A DNA stretch of 64,000 nucleotides from Pectobacterium aroidearum (GCF_041228105.1 NZ_CP166097.1:1550001-1614000), one strand, 5' to 3'; positions 8,453 to 16,655 are shown, counted from the first letter of the stretch. Made by a program: numbers and translations. The notes: generated from the letters alone by a model not told the origin.

Positions 8453-9183
8453 CCGATCCCCTTCGCTTATATGCGGCTGGCAGCCTGCGCCTTGCCTTGA
8501 CGCCTTTGTTGGCGACGTTCGGCGAACGCTATGCGGTGGATGTCGCGCCGACTTTTGGCCCGGCGGGACTGCTGAGTGAAAAAATAATACATGGCGACGC
8601 GGTAGATATTTTCGCATCGGCAAACTGCGCGCATCCTTTACGCTTGAAAGCGCTGGGGCTGGCGGAGGAAACCACCGTGTTTACGCGCAATCATCTTTGT
8701 ATTGTGATGCGTAACGTGCCGGAGCTCACCACGCAATCCTGGCTGATGGCGCTCCTTGACCCACGTTTTGTGCTGTCAACTTCCACGCCTGGCAGCGATC
8801 CCGGCGGGGACTATGCGTTCCAGCTCTTTGATCGCATCGAACGTTTGCATCGGGGCTGGGGGAATCAACTACGTGACAAGGCGAAACCGCTGGTGGGCGG
8901 GGGGCTCGAACAGGCGATTCCGGCGGGCATGACGGCCGGAAGTTACCTGATTCGGAGCGGGCAGAGCGATATGCACATTAGCTATGCCAGCTATTTGCCG
9001 TTACTGCTTAATCAACCTGATCTACATGTGGTTCATTTGCCCGATCCGTATCGTATCGATGCCGAATACATGTTGGCTATCATGAAACCGGCCCGGCGTG
9101 AAGCGCGGCTGCTGGCGAACTACCTTTTATCGCCTGAAGGGCAGAGTTTTCTGGTGAACAAAGGATTCGCCTCACTGTTTTAG
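8449..9183 (+). CDS. ModA-like oxyanion-binding protein without signal peptide
   Basis: 244 residues. The fold signature is that of molybdate/tungstate binding proteins: LRLYAAGSLRLALTPLL at the N-terminus, GDAVDIFASAN, and PYRIDAEYMLAIMK near the end. In exported ModA proteins the YAA-SL strand follows a signal peptide; here it begins at residue 5, so the protein should stay in the cytoplasm. The start overlaps the ATPase stop (ATGA) and no upstream start in this frame would add an export signal. It may be a cytoplasmic oxyanion receiver, buffer or sensor; that is inference. It is the last gene of the operon. Confidence 0.8.
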   Translation: MTDPLRLYAAGSLRLALTPLLATFGERYAVDVAPTFGPAGLLSEKIIHGDAVDIFASANCAHPLRLKALGLAEETTVFTRNHLCIVMRNVPELTTQSWLMALLDPRFVLSTSTPGSDPGGDYAFQLFDRIERLHRGWGNQLRDKAKPLVGGGLEQAIPAGMTAGSYLIRSGQSDMHISYASYLPLLLNQPDLHVVHLPDPYRIDAEYMLAIMKPARREARLLANYLLSPEGQSFLVNKGFASLF

Positions 9184-9303
9184 CCGTGGAGCGAGAGGTA
9201 AATCGGTCAACGATGACGAACTCTGCTATGATTGCGGCATATTTGCGTCGCTCTTTGGCTCGGCGTCACCTTTCATTATCTCGTCCTTGGTAGAGTAATC
9301 ACT

Positions 9304-10686
9304 GTGAGTACAACCTCTTTTTCTTCCCTCTCGCTGCCAGCAGAGCAGTTATCCAATCTTAATGAACTGGGTTATACCGACATGACGCCCGTTCAGGCGG
9401 CGACGTTGCCAGCCGTTCTGAGTGGTGCAGATGTGCGTGCCAAGGCGAAAACCGGTAGCGGTAAAACAGCGGCGTTCGGCATTGGGTTACTGGATCGTAT
9501 TGTCGTGAGCGACTTTACTACGCAGGCGCTGGTGCTGTGCCCGACGCGTGAACTGGCCGATCAGGTCAGCAAAGAGCTGCGTCGTCTGGCCCGTTTTGCG
9601 CAAAACATTAAGATCCTGACGCTATGCGGCGGTCAGCCGATGGGGCAGCAGCTCGATTCTCTGGTTCACGCTCCGCATATTGTTGTCGGGACGCCAGGGC
9701 GTATCCAGGATCATTTACGTAAGCAGTCACTGTCTCTGGATAGCCTGAAAGTACTGGTGCTGGATGAAGCAGATCGCATGCTGGACATGGGTTTCACCGA
9801 TGCGATTGATGATGTGATTTCCTATACGCCGTCCGATCGTCAAACCTTGTTATTTTCTGCCACGTATCCGGAAGAGATCGAACAGATCAGCGCGCGCGTT
9901 CAGCGTCAACCGCAGCGTTTCGAGATTGCAGACGACGTGAAAGAGTCGGCCATCGAACAACGCTTCTACGAGACGACGAAAGAGCAGCGATTGCCACTGT
10001 TGATTTCCATTCTGGGTCATCATCAGCCTTCGTCCTGTGTCGTGTTCTGTAACACCAAGCGCGACTGCCAAAGCGTGTTTGATGCACTGGATATGCGTGG
10101 GATTAGCGTATTGGCGCTGCATGGCGATCTGGAACAGCGCGATCGCGATCAGGTTCTGGTGCGTTTTGCTAACCGCAGTTGCCGCGTGCTGGTAGCAACC
10201 GATGTGGCGGCTCGTGGGCTCGATATCAAAGAGCTTGAGCTGGTCGTGAATTTTGAGCTGGCTTTCGATCCTGAAGTGCACGTTCATCGTATTGGCAGAA
10301 CGGGCCGTGCGGGTATGCAGGGTCTGGCTGTCAGCCTGTGTACGCCACAGGAAATGAACCGCGCTAATCTGATTGAAGACTATCTCGGTATGCGAATTAA
10401 GTGGGCTGCGGCGGATAGCCTTGACCGCACTGGCGAGGTTACGCTGGAACCTGAGATGATGACGCTGTGTATTGATGGGGGCAGAAAAGCGAAAATCCGC
10501 CCTGGCGATATCCTCGGCGCATTAACTGGCGATGCAGGATTAACCGCGGCAGAAGTGGGGAAGATTGATATGTTTCCGCTGCATGCTTATGTCGCTATCC
10601 GTAAAGCCAGCGCTAAACGCGCATTGCAGCAGCTCCAGAAAGGTAAAATCAAAGGAAAAAGCTGCAAGGCCAGATTGTTAAAGTAA
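9304..10686 (+). CDS. dbpA: ATP-dependent RNA helicase DbpA
   Basis: 460 residues from a GTG start; E. coli DbpA is of nearly the same length and the N-terminus (FSSLSLPAEQLSNLNELGY) aligns with it. A longer frame beginning at 9232 is not supported. Helicase motifs are in order: AKTGSGKT, PTRELA, TPGRI, DEAD (VLDEADRMLDMG), SAT, and HRIGRTGRAG. The C-terminal RNA-binding domain that anchors the enzyme to hairpin 92 of 23S rRNA is present (from LCIDGGRKAKIRPGDILGAL). It acts in assembly of the large ribosomal subunit. Confidence 0.95.
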   Translation: MSTTSFSSLSLPAEQLSNLNELGYTDMTPVQAATLPAVLSGADVRAKAKTGSGKTAAFGIGLLDRIVVSDFTTQALVLCPTRELADQVSKELRRLARFAQNIKILTLCGGQPMGQQLDSLVHAPHIVVGTPGRIQDHLRKQSLSLDSLKVLVLDEADRMLDMGFTDAIDDVISYTPSDRQTLLFSATYPEEIEQISARVQRQPQRFEIADDVKESAIEQRFYETTKEQRLPLLISILGHHQPSSCVVFCNTKRDCQSVFDALDMRGISVLALHGDLEQRDRDQVLVRFANRSCRVLVATDVAARGLDIKELELVVNFELAFDPEVHVHRIGRTGRAGMQGLAVSLCTPQEMNRANLIEDYLGMRIKWAAADSLDRTGEVTLEPEMMTLCIDGGRKAKIRPGDILGALTGDAGLTAAEVGKIDMFPLHAYVAIRKASAKRALQQLQKGKIKGKSCKARLLK

Positions 10687-10752
10687 TCGGTGGCTGATAT
10701 ACCAGACAGGGTAGGATGAGGTTGCTGGGTAACAGACAGGAGTGTTAAGGGC

Positions 10753-11325
10753 GTGCAGACAACAGAAATCGATCGGCGGCTGACGGAAGTGAGCCAGCAG
10801 CTAACGATGGTGCTGGTGCCAGGATTGCGAGACAGCGATGACGAGCACTGGCAGAGCCATTGGGAACGGCGTTTTCCTCACTGGCACCGTATACGCCAGC
10901 GGGAATGGTATCAGGCCGATCTGGACCGCTGGGTGTTAGCGATCCGTCGTGAACTTAGCGTCTGTACACAGCCCGTGATACTGATCGGCCATAGCTTTGG
11001 CGCACTGGCTTCCTGTCATGCTGTGCAACAAGGTCAGGAAGGGATTGCTGGAGTGATGCTGGTGGCGCCTGCCGAGCCCATGCGCTTCGAGATTGACGAG
11101 CGCATTCCGGCTACACCGCTGCCGGTTCCTGCGTTGACTGTTGCCAGCCATAACGATCCTTTAATGAGTTTTACTCGCGCCCAATATTGGGCGCAGGCGT
11201 GGGACAGTGAACTGGTTGATGTCGGTGAGGCAGGGCACATTAATGCAGAAGCGGGGTTTGGTCCATGGGAATACGGCCTGACAAGATTAGCTGAGTTTTC
11301 AGAGGCACTCATTGCTAGTCGTTAA
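10753..11325 (+). CDS. RBBP9/YdeN-family alpha/beta hydrolase
   Basis: 190 residues starting at GTG with AGGAG upstream. The serine-hydrolase nucleophile elbow is GHSFGA, and the usual downstream Asp (SHNDPLM) and His (EAGHINAEAGFGPW) are in place. The pattern VPGLRDSDDEHWQSHWE near the N-terminus is typical of this small-hydrolase family (COG3545). The substrate is unknown. It follows dbpA by 66 bases and may be co-transcribed. Confidence 0.85.
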   Translation: MQTTEIDRRLTEVSQQLTMVLVPGLRDSDDEHWQSHWERRFPHWHRIRQREWYQADLDRWVLAIRRELSVCTQPVILIGHSFGALASCHAVQQGQEGIAGVMLVAPAEPMRFEIDERIPATPLPVPALTVASHNDPLMSFTRAQYWAQAWDSELVDVGEAGHINAEAGFGPWEYGLTRLAEFSEALIASR

Positions 11326-11430
11326 TAGGCCGATTTTCTATTGAGTAACCGCATTCCATTATTAAAGTAACGTTATATTTTCCTTTAATGCCAGGGCAAG
11401 GGATTTATTTGTCTTGGCATGCATACCTTA

Positions 11431-12008
11431 TTAAGACAGCTCTTCCCCATTGCCTGAACCATGCAACATTTCCTGAATCTGCTGATAAACTTCGGCCGCA
11501 GATAAATTGCTATAGGATGTTTTGCTCTCGAAATGTAATACCTGTTCACCCTCTGAACCATGAAGCGCGCTTATGAGAGCAAGGTCTTCTTGTGTGATGC
11601 GCTGTCCCGTAAAGGCATCAAACATTTCAGAATTTCCATCCGGGTACTTAATCACGGAAATCAGTTTGCCGTTGTACAACGGAATTCCCGTTGTACAACG
11701 GAATTCCCGTTGTACAACGGAATTCCCGTTGTTGCCAGAGAGTATTCAGTGGCGGCTTTCTGTTGCGCTTTGACCTGTTCAGGCGGGGGAGTATCGTCCT
11801 CTGCAGCTGCACGTTTCTTTTGGGAGGACAGCGTAACTTTAGTGCTCTCGTTCGAGCCCTGCATATTTTGAGAGTCGGAGTTTGTTGATGTATCGGTTTT
11901 ATTCCCCGGGCTGATAGCTGCAACAACGGTTGGGTTGGCAGCAGCACCAATGGGAGGCATGGTCGCCGGGGTTGTCGCACTCACGATTTGAATATCTGGA
12001 ATCACCAC
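11431..12008 (-). pseudogene. Split hypothetical gene interrupted by a 19-bp tandem repeat (probable phase-variable locus, OFF state)
   Basis: The N-terminal part begins at GTG 12008 with a perfect AAGGAG seven bases upstream and reads 115 codons, rich in Pro, Thr, Ser and Ala, to a stop just beyond the repeats. A second frame, from about 11679 to the stop at 11431, encodes 82 residues with a globular look (ISVIKYPDGNSEMFDAFTGQ). Three copies of a 19-base unit lie at the junction. With one copy (or four, or seven) the frames join through ATTGIPLYNGKLISVIK, giving about 179 residues with one copy. With the three copies present the reading frame breaks. I do not recognise the protein. The Pro/Ser/Thr-rich N-terminus resembles secreted proteins in composition only. 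Confidence 0.7.
11671..11732. repeat. Three 19-bp tandem repeats inside a coding region
   Basis: Copies at 11671-11689, 11690-11708 and 11709-11727 are identical (GTTGTACAACGGAATTCCC on the plus strand), followed by five bases of a fourth. The unit contains two palindromes, GTTGTACAAC and GGAATTCC. Nineteen is not a multiple of three, so gain or loss of a copy changes the reading frame of the minus-strand gene. Confidence 0.95.
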
Positions 12009-12534
12009 AGTATAACTCCTTCTTATATCTATTTAATGCTGGTAATGGTTTTACCAGTGAGTTACTTCAGTGTGTTAAAACCACATGCGTTAATAACGCA
12101 GTTGTTGACAGTCAGAACATCAACACAGACAAAATAATTATCTTCCTTAGAAGATGCATCAATCTGCCGGGTATCATTTCCTATTATTCAACAAGATGAC
12201 ATTAACGAAGTGGTTCATTCAGAACACGGTTAATGTAAAACAGTATTTGTGCCAAACACTATTTATGCAAAATGCAATTGCATTAAAAAACACCCTATCG
12301 CAAAGGGTATCGGCTGTTTTTTCTGCTTCATTAATATCCAAAAGGCATAAGATTTAACTTTTTGATTACCAATCGTGCGATCTTATGTGACCAAATCTCT
12401 CCATTTTTAAAAAATAGAAAGCTATCATGGCATTAGCGCGATGCGGTGATAACGGCTGCCGCGTATGTGCTCTACAAGCGTAGGGGAACGCGATACACTG
12501 TTTCCCTTGTCTTTTCCCTGTTTTAAGAAGCGCT
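12009..12534. other. AT-rich intergenic region, no gene seen
   Basis: 526 bases separate the split gene from the 88-residue protein gene. Short open stretches occur (12154-12357, for example) but lack a convincing ribosome site or protein character. By eye I found no hrp-box motif (GGAACC...CCAC) ahead of the split gene. The far end must carry the promoter of the gene at 12535. Confidence 0.5.
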
Positions 12535-12801
12535 ATGCCCAGCATTAAACTGACGGTTAACTATTTGTATCGGCAATCTGGTGAAACGCGTGAAGCGTCG
12601 CAGGCGACAGCCCGCGTTTTTGTCGGTGATGAACTCATCGCCACGGAGGTGGTTACTGGTATGACGGAAACCCCGGTTAACAAATATTTGCACCACTCAG
12701 GATCAGTATCGCTCCCCGTGCGTGTGGAATGGGATTGCGAGGGAACAACAGCGATGACGGCATCTGAAGTGGAAATCTGCCCCTGCTGTCACCATGATTA
12801 G
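12535..12801 (+). CDS. Small conserved-looking protein with C-terminal CPCCHH motif
   Basis: 88 residues, no signal peptide, no membrane segment. The body looks like a single beta-rich domain (IKLTVNYLYRQSGE, TARVFVGDELIATEVV, VSLPVRVEWDCEGTTAM). It ends in EICPCCHHD, a dense Cys/His cluster that could bind a metal ion. AAGAAGCG just upstream of the ATG is a weak ribosome site. A hairpin follows the stop. Function not recognised. Confidence 0.6.
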   Translation: MPSIKLTVNYLYRQSGETREASQATARVFVGDELIATEVVTGMTETPVNKYLHHSGSVSLPVRVEWDCEGTTAMTASEVEICPCCHHD

Positions 12802-12807
12802 CCGGAT

Positions 12808-12838
12808 AGGCTAAGCCGTTTTTGAACGGTTTAGCTTC
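12808..12838 (+). terminator. Terminator-like hairpin
   Basis: GCTAAGCCGTT pairs with AACGGTTTAGC across a short T-rich loop. The tail after it is only moderately T-rich, so termination strength is uncertain. It follows the 88-residue protein gene. Confidence 0.45.
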
Positions 12839-12868
12839 ATGATTTACTTATAATCAACACAACGCGAA

Positions 12869-12915
12869 GGGTAGATAAACCAACGCATGAGCAGCTTGAA
12901 GTATGACGGGTAGAC
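12869..12915. repeat. Fragment of the intergenic repeat element
   Basis: The stretch ends in CTTGAAGTATGACGGGTAGA, matching the terminal part of the elements at 5154-5294 and 21458-21661; GGGTAGATAAACCAACGCATG precedes it in two short pieces. It is much shorter than the other copies and lies immediately upstream of a secreted-protein gene, possibly supplying part of its leader. Confidence 0.5.
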
Positions 12916-12926
12916 AAGGTGAATGT

Positions 12927-13682
12927 ATGAGAGTAGCGGTATCAACCTTAATAGCCTGTGGACTGTGGACGGCAACCGCGCATGCCGGCTGGTATGTCGT
13001 GAGTAATTACGAAGGCCAAATCGGGCCTTATCCGGTGCATTTTTCATTGCAGAAATACAGTACTGATCAGGATAAGAACCTGCTGGGAAGCTACTTTTAC
13101 GATAAATACCGCGCTCCGATCCCGCTATATGGGCGGCTCTCGGGAACGTCGCTTGCGATCTGCGAAATCCATACTCCGCAGGATTATGATAAGTATATCG
13201 TTCAGGGCGTTAAGTCTGACATCGATATGACACATTGTCCGTTTACATTGACGGAAATGGGAGAAGAGCTCCGCGGCGAGTGGTCGAATGGGAAAGCTCG
13301 CTATGATGTTAGCTTACGGCGTGTGGCATCCTTTGATGATAGTGAGCAGCCTGCAAAGGTGGAAGGGCAAGTTGATATTCCTTTCTGGGGACAAACCGCG
13401 ACTCATAGCTTCGTTGGGGTGTATCAAAACAGCGATGCGGGAATGGTTGTTGAGGGGATTAAGGCGATTAACAAGAAGAGTGGTAATGTTGACCAGCTTC
13501 TTAAGCCTGATTTTCAGCAGTGCCAGTTTGGTTTTTTTATGACTCCGGTATATATGAATATTGAAAACGGCGCAGATAATCGCAGCATCATGCTGAACTG
13601 CTATTCCCACGGCGGAGGTGATATTCTGCTGGAATACCGTTTTGATGCAGCAACGCAGCGTTATGACGTGGTCGGAGAGTAA
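12927..13682 (+). CDS. Secreted protein of unknown function
   Basis: 251 residues from ATG with AAGGTGA upstream; the frame extends eight codons further but the signal peptide fits this start (MRVAVSTLIACGLWTATAHA, cleavage before GWYVV). The mature protein is rich in aromatic and beta-type stretches (YEGQIGPYPVHFSLQKY, LLGSYFYDKYRAPIPLYG) that look like a lipocalin-type or beta-sandwich periplasmic protein. Four cysteines follow the signal peptide (residues CEIHTPQ, CPFTLTE, CQFGFF, CYSHGGG) and may form disulphides. No relation to a known family could be recognised. It lies between a repeat fragment and nip. Confidence 0.7.
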   Translation: MRVAVSTLIACGLWTATAHAGWYVVSNYEGQIGPYPVHFSLQKYSTDQDKNLLGSYFYDKYRAPIPLYGRLSGTSLAICEIHTPQDYDKYIVQGVKSDIDMTHCPFTLTEMGEELRGEWSNGKARYDVSLRRVASFDDSEQPAKVEGQVDIPFWGQTATHSFVGVYQNSDAGMVVEGIKAINKKSGNVDQLLKPDFQQCQFGFFMTPVYMNIENGADNRSIMLNCYSHGGGDILLEYRFDAATQRYDVVGE

Positions 13683-13893
13683 AAATCCTAACGGTAGGGG
13701 ATTGATGTTATATATAAATCCCCCACATTATTTTGCATGCTAAATATATTTTTGTTCATTGTTGGAAATAAATGATTTTTATTTCCTTTTCTTTCTTGTT
13801 AAAAGTGTTATTTCCTACTCTCGCATCATAGTCACCTTTTGTGACTCATGGCGACATTGCTTTTCAAAGGACTATTTTTCTAAAGGAGTTAAT

Positions 13894-14685
13894 ATGCTTT
13901 CAGGAAAGAAAACGATTTTGGCATGCTCAATATTGTTCGCGACTTTTTCTTCACACGCAGATAATTTCCCCAAATTGAATCAGGCCCTGCCATCAGGAAT
14001 TGATGCGCGGGCGATTGCACCGGTATTTGATTTTGATACGGATGGTTGTCTTCCTAGTGCGGGAGTCAGCCGTAATGGTGTGCAGAACGGCGGACTGAAA
14101 CCAACAGGAAATATTACGGGCGGGTGCCGATGGAGTAACTTTCTCGACTCGTCAAATACCTTGCACCGATACGCCTGTGTTAATTCCGGTGGTTCTCGCT
14201 ATTGTGGCAGCTTCTATGCGCTCTATTTTCTAAAAGATCAGATATTAAGTGGTGTCAATTCAGGCCACCGCCATGATTGGGAACATGTTGCAATCTGGAC
14301 TAAAAATGGCGTAGTGACGCACGGTAGTTACAGTGCGCATGGTAAATTGACGACCAAAGATGCATCGAGTATTGATAAGCAGGATGGTCATCTGAAATTT
14401 GTTTATCACAAAGATGGCGTATTAACCCATGCTTTCCGTTTTTCTAAAGAGAATGAGCAAGCGGAAAATCCGTATAAGAAATTTGTCACGCCGGATATTA
14501 TCAGTTGGTACTCGATGTATGGTGATGGCATTAATAATCAAGAGTTACGTAACCGATTAAACGCCTTTGACTACGATTCAGCGTCTATTCCCCTTAAAGA
14601 CAATAACTTTCTGAATAACCTGAATAATGGTCGACCCGCTGGTTATCCGGAATTTACAGATGCCAGTATAACGGCGTCGAAATAA
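13894..14685 (+). CDS. nip: Necrosis-inducing Nep1-like protein (NPP1 family), Nip
   Basis: 263 residues from an ATG with AAAGGAG seven bases upstream; the longer frame from 13759 is unlikely. The signal peptide is residues 1-22 (cleavage after SSHA). The family heptapeptide GHRHDWEH lies at residues 124-131, with the conserved Asp, His and Glu needed for cation binding and plant-membrane damage. Such NLP toxins bind plant sphingolipids and lyse dicot cells; Pectobacterium Nip is secreted by the Out system, whose genes are at the start of this window. Base composition is more AT-rich than the backbone, consistent with gain by transfer. Confidence 0.93.
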   Translation: MLSGKKTILACSILFATFSSHADNFPKLNQALPSGIDARAIAPVFDFDTDGCLPSAGVSRNGVQNGGLKPTGNITGGCRWSNFLDSSNTLHRYACVNSGGSRYCGSFYALYFLKDQILSGVNSGHRHDWEHVAIWTKNGVVTHGSYSAHGKLTTKDASSIDKQDGHLKFVYHKDGVLTHAFRFSKENEQAENPYKKFVTPDIISWYSMYGDGINNQELRNRLNAFDYDSASIPLKDNNFLNNLNNGRPAGYPEFTDASITASK

Positions 14686-14692
14686 TCATGAT

Positions 14693-14722
14693 GAGAGAGG
14701 TGTGGTTACCCATACCTCTCTC
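14693..14722 (+). terminator. Hairpin downstream of nip
   Basis: A 13-pair stem (GAGAGAGGTGTGG with CCATACCTCTCTC, one G-T pair) and a four-base loop, eight bases after the nip stop. The T tract is poor (TATTTCCG), so it may work as an RNA-stabilising hairpin as well as a terminator. Confidence 0.6.
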
Positions 14723-14788
14723 TATTTCCGTATTACCTGATGAAATCCCTGTAAAATAACATCTTGCCAAATGGAGTGTGGGAATACA

Positions 14789-15985
14789 TTAATGCCGTTC
14801 AGCGTTTGTCGGCGTTTGCCGCGGTAATGTGAACAGGATGGATATCACCACAAAGCCTACTGCTGCGTAGAGTACCGTTGCATATCCCCAATGCAGATAA
14901 AGAGCACCAAAAAGCGTATTCCCCACAAAGACGGCCAAATAGGTAACCGCACTGTTCAGCCCCATGATTGCGCCGCGCTTCGAGACATCCGTTGTGCTCA
15001 ACCCGGTAATCAGCAAATTGACGCACAGGTGATTCGCGGTGCCCAGAAAAAGCATTAGCACGCACACAACAGGTAAGCTATTTCCTGACAGGGCAAAAAT
15101 CAGATACACCGTCGCTACCGTAAGGAATGAGGCTGGCATCGCCACTCTGGAATTCACTTTACTTATCATGGTATCCAGAAAAGCTGCTGAACCAAACCCA
15201 ACGCCATAGCAAAGCGCAATCAGGCCGTTAGCACTGAGAGGTTGGTGGAGTTGGTGGTACAGATAGTCACCCAGATAACCATAAACCCCATAAAAGGCGG
15301 TCATGAACCCACCACAGGCAGCCAGCAACGGTTTCACGCCGGGCACGCTCAGTGCCGCCAGCGGTGATGATGAAACCCGCGTGGTATTTTCATCCTGATT
15401 ACTCAGACGAGAAAGGATGACAACAGCCAAAACGGCCAGTGCGCCGATCCCGAGATAAACGACGCGCCAGTGAAATTGCTCTGCCAGAATCGACGCGAGT
15501 GAAACGCCGGCGACAAGGCTCAGCGTCCAGCCGGTAAGAACGACGCCAGTTGTTTTGCTTTCCAGCCCTTTGGGGGCGATAGCCGCAGCGGTGGTATAAA
15601 TCGCGGGAATCGCCACGCCAGATGCGATCCCTGCAATAAGTTGGCTGATGATCAGCCATTCAACGGAAGAGGCCATCGCGCTGGAAAGCAAGGCGACGAC
15701 CAGTAGAATCATGGCGTTCTTCAACATTCTAAAGGCGCCGAATCGATCGATGTATCGTGCCAGAAACAGAGCGCTTAGTGCGGTTCCCAGGCCAAAGGCG
15801 GCTGAGGCCAGCATCACTGACTGCGCGATACTCTTAAATGATGCGGCGATCTCAGGAGCGATAGGGCCCATGAGTAACGAATTCGATCCAATCACGCCGA
15901 TACAGAACGTCAGGACATAGGCTGCGCCAGGAACACGACGTGTGCGTGAATTGGCATGACATTCGGCATGTTGATGTTGTGACAT
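14789..15985 (-). CDS. MFS transporter, DHA1-type exporter
   Basis: 398 residues with about twelve hydrophobic segments. The major-facilitator loop motif is visible after helix 2 (ALFLARYIDRFGAFRMLKN). The family (AraJ/YdhP-like) exports drugs, sugars or amino acids. It is transcribed away from the Lrp-type regulator at 16068, with an 82-base shared promoter region, an arrangement usual for exporters controlled by a neighbouring regulator. An amino acid or related effector is therefore a fair guess. Confidence 0.85.
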   Translation of the reverse strand: MSQHQHAECHANSRTRRVPGAAYVLTFCIGVIGSNSLLMGPIAPEIAASFKSIAQSVMLASAAFGLGTALSALFLARYIDRFGAFRMLKNAMILLVVALLSSAMASSVEWLIISQLIAGIASGVAIPAIYTTAAAIAPKGLESKTTGVVLTGWTLSLVAGVSLASILAEQFHWRVVYLGIGALAVLAVVILSRLSNQDENTTRVSSSPLAALSVPGVKPLLAACGGFMTAFYGVYGYLGDYLYHQLHQPLSANGLIALCYGVGFGSAAFLDTMISKVNSRVAMPASFLTVATVYLIFALSGNSLPVVCVLMLFLGTANHLCVNLLITGLSTTDVSKRGAIMGLNSAVTYLAVFVGNTLFGALYLHWGYATVLYAAVGFVVISILFTLPRQTPTNAERH

Positions 15986-16067
15986 TGAAATTTCACTTTT
16001 TGCTTAATATGATTCGGAGAAAATACTATTAACCAAACAGAATTAGTTTTAAATAAGGAATGAGAGA

Positions 16068-16565
16068 ATGAAAATAAATAAAGATGACATTAAGCAAAAA
16101 GCCATTCCTACACGGGATATTGATGCCACTGACCGAAGATTATTAAGGGAATTGGTTGATGATGCGACGTTGAGCTACGCTGAACTGGGGGAGAAAGTCG
16201 CGCTTTCTGCTCCCGCCGCGCATGAACGGGTTAAACGGCTTCGGCGCGACGGCGTGATACGGAAAACGGCTGCGCTGCTCGATCCTGTTGCAATAAAGAA
16301 GAACCTTCTGGCCTTCGTGCACGTGGACACCAGCGGTTGGGGCGTTTCGTCAGAACTGATGGAGATCACGCATAATTCCGATGTTGAAGAGGTGCATTCG
16401 GTTGCTGGCGATGCGGCTCTGATTCTCAAGATTCGCACGGAAGATGCGCAGTCGCTGGAAAAGCTTCTGTTTCAGCTTTACGCGGTGCCTGGCGTCAGCT
16501 CAACACGTTCCTATATTGTGTTGTCTACTTATCTTGAGCGGCCTGTACAGCCGAGCGATAGCTGA
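16068..16565 (+). CDS. Lrp/AsnC-family transcriptional regulator
   Basis: 165 residues. Helix-turn-helix part: DIDATDRRLLRELVDDATLSYAELGEKVALSAPAAHERVKRLRRDGVIR, shown here in family order at about residues 18-66. The RAM ligand-binding domain follows (LLAFVHVDTSG, VEEVHSVAGDAALILKIRT). Length is typical. It is divergent from the MFS gene and probably controls it and itself. The ligand is likely an amino acid, by family; not shown by the sequence. Confidence 0.9.
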   Translation: MKINKDDIKQKAIPTRDIDATDRRLLRELVDDATLSYAELGEKVALSAPAAHERVKRLRRDGVIRKTAALLDPVAIKKNLLAFVHVDTSGWGVSSELMEITHNSDVEEVHSVAGDAALILKIRTEDAQSLEKLLFQLYAVPGVSSTRSYIVLSTYLERPVQPSDS

Positions 16566-16655
16566 TTGTCTGGTTGAGTCAGTAGGACGAGAGGTTTATA
16601 TTCAGGCCATTGCTAAGATAGCAGGCAATAGCCTGAAGCAACATCGGCGTTACTA

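Noticed and set aside
5582..9183. Straightforward call as an iron-siderophore transporter
   Set aside because: The ModE-like operator and the ModA-like fourth gene argue for an oxyanion instead; no Fur-box-like sequence was noticed at the promoter.
9232..9303. Extended N-terminus for DbpA
   Set aside because: The extra residues have no match to the family and the GTG at 9304 gives the expected length and start.
12009..12200. Possible hrp-box promoter ahead of the split gene
   Set aside because: I looked for GGAACC with CCAC about 16 bases later on the minus strand and did not find it, so I do not call the gene a type III effector.
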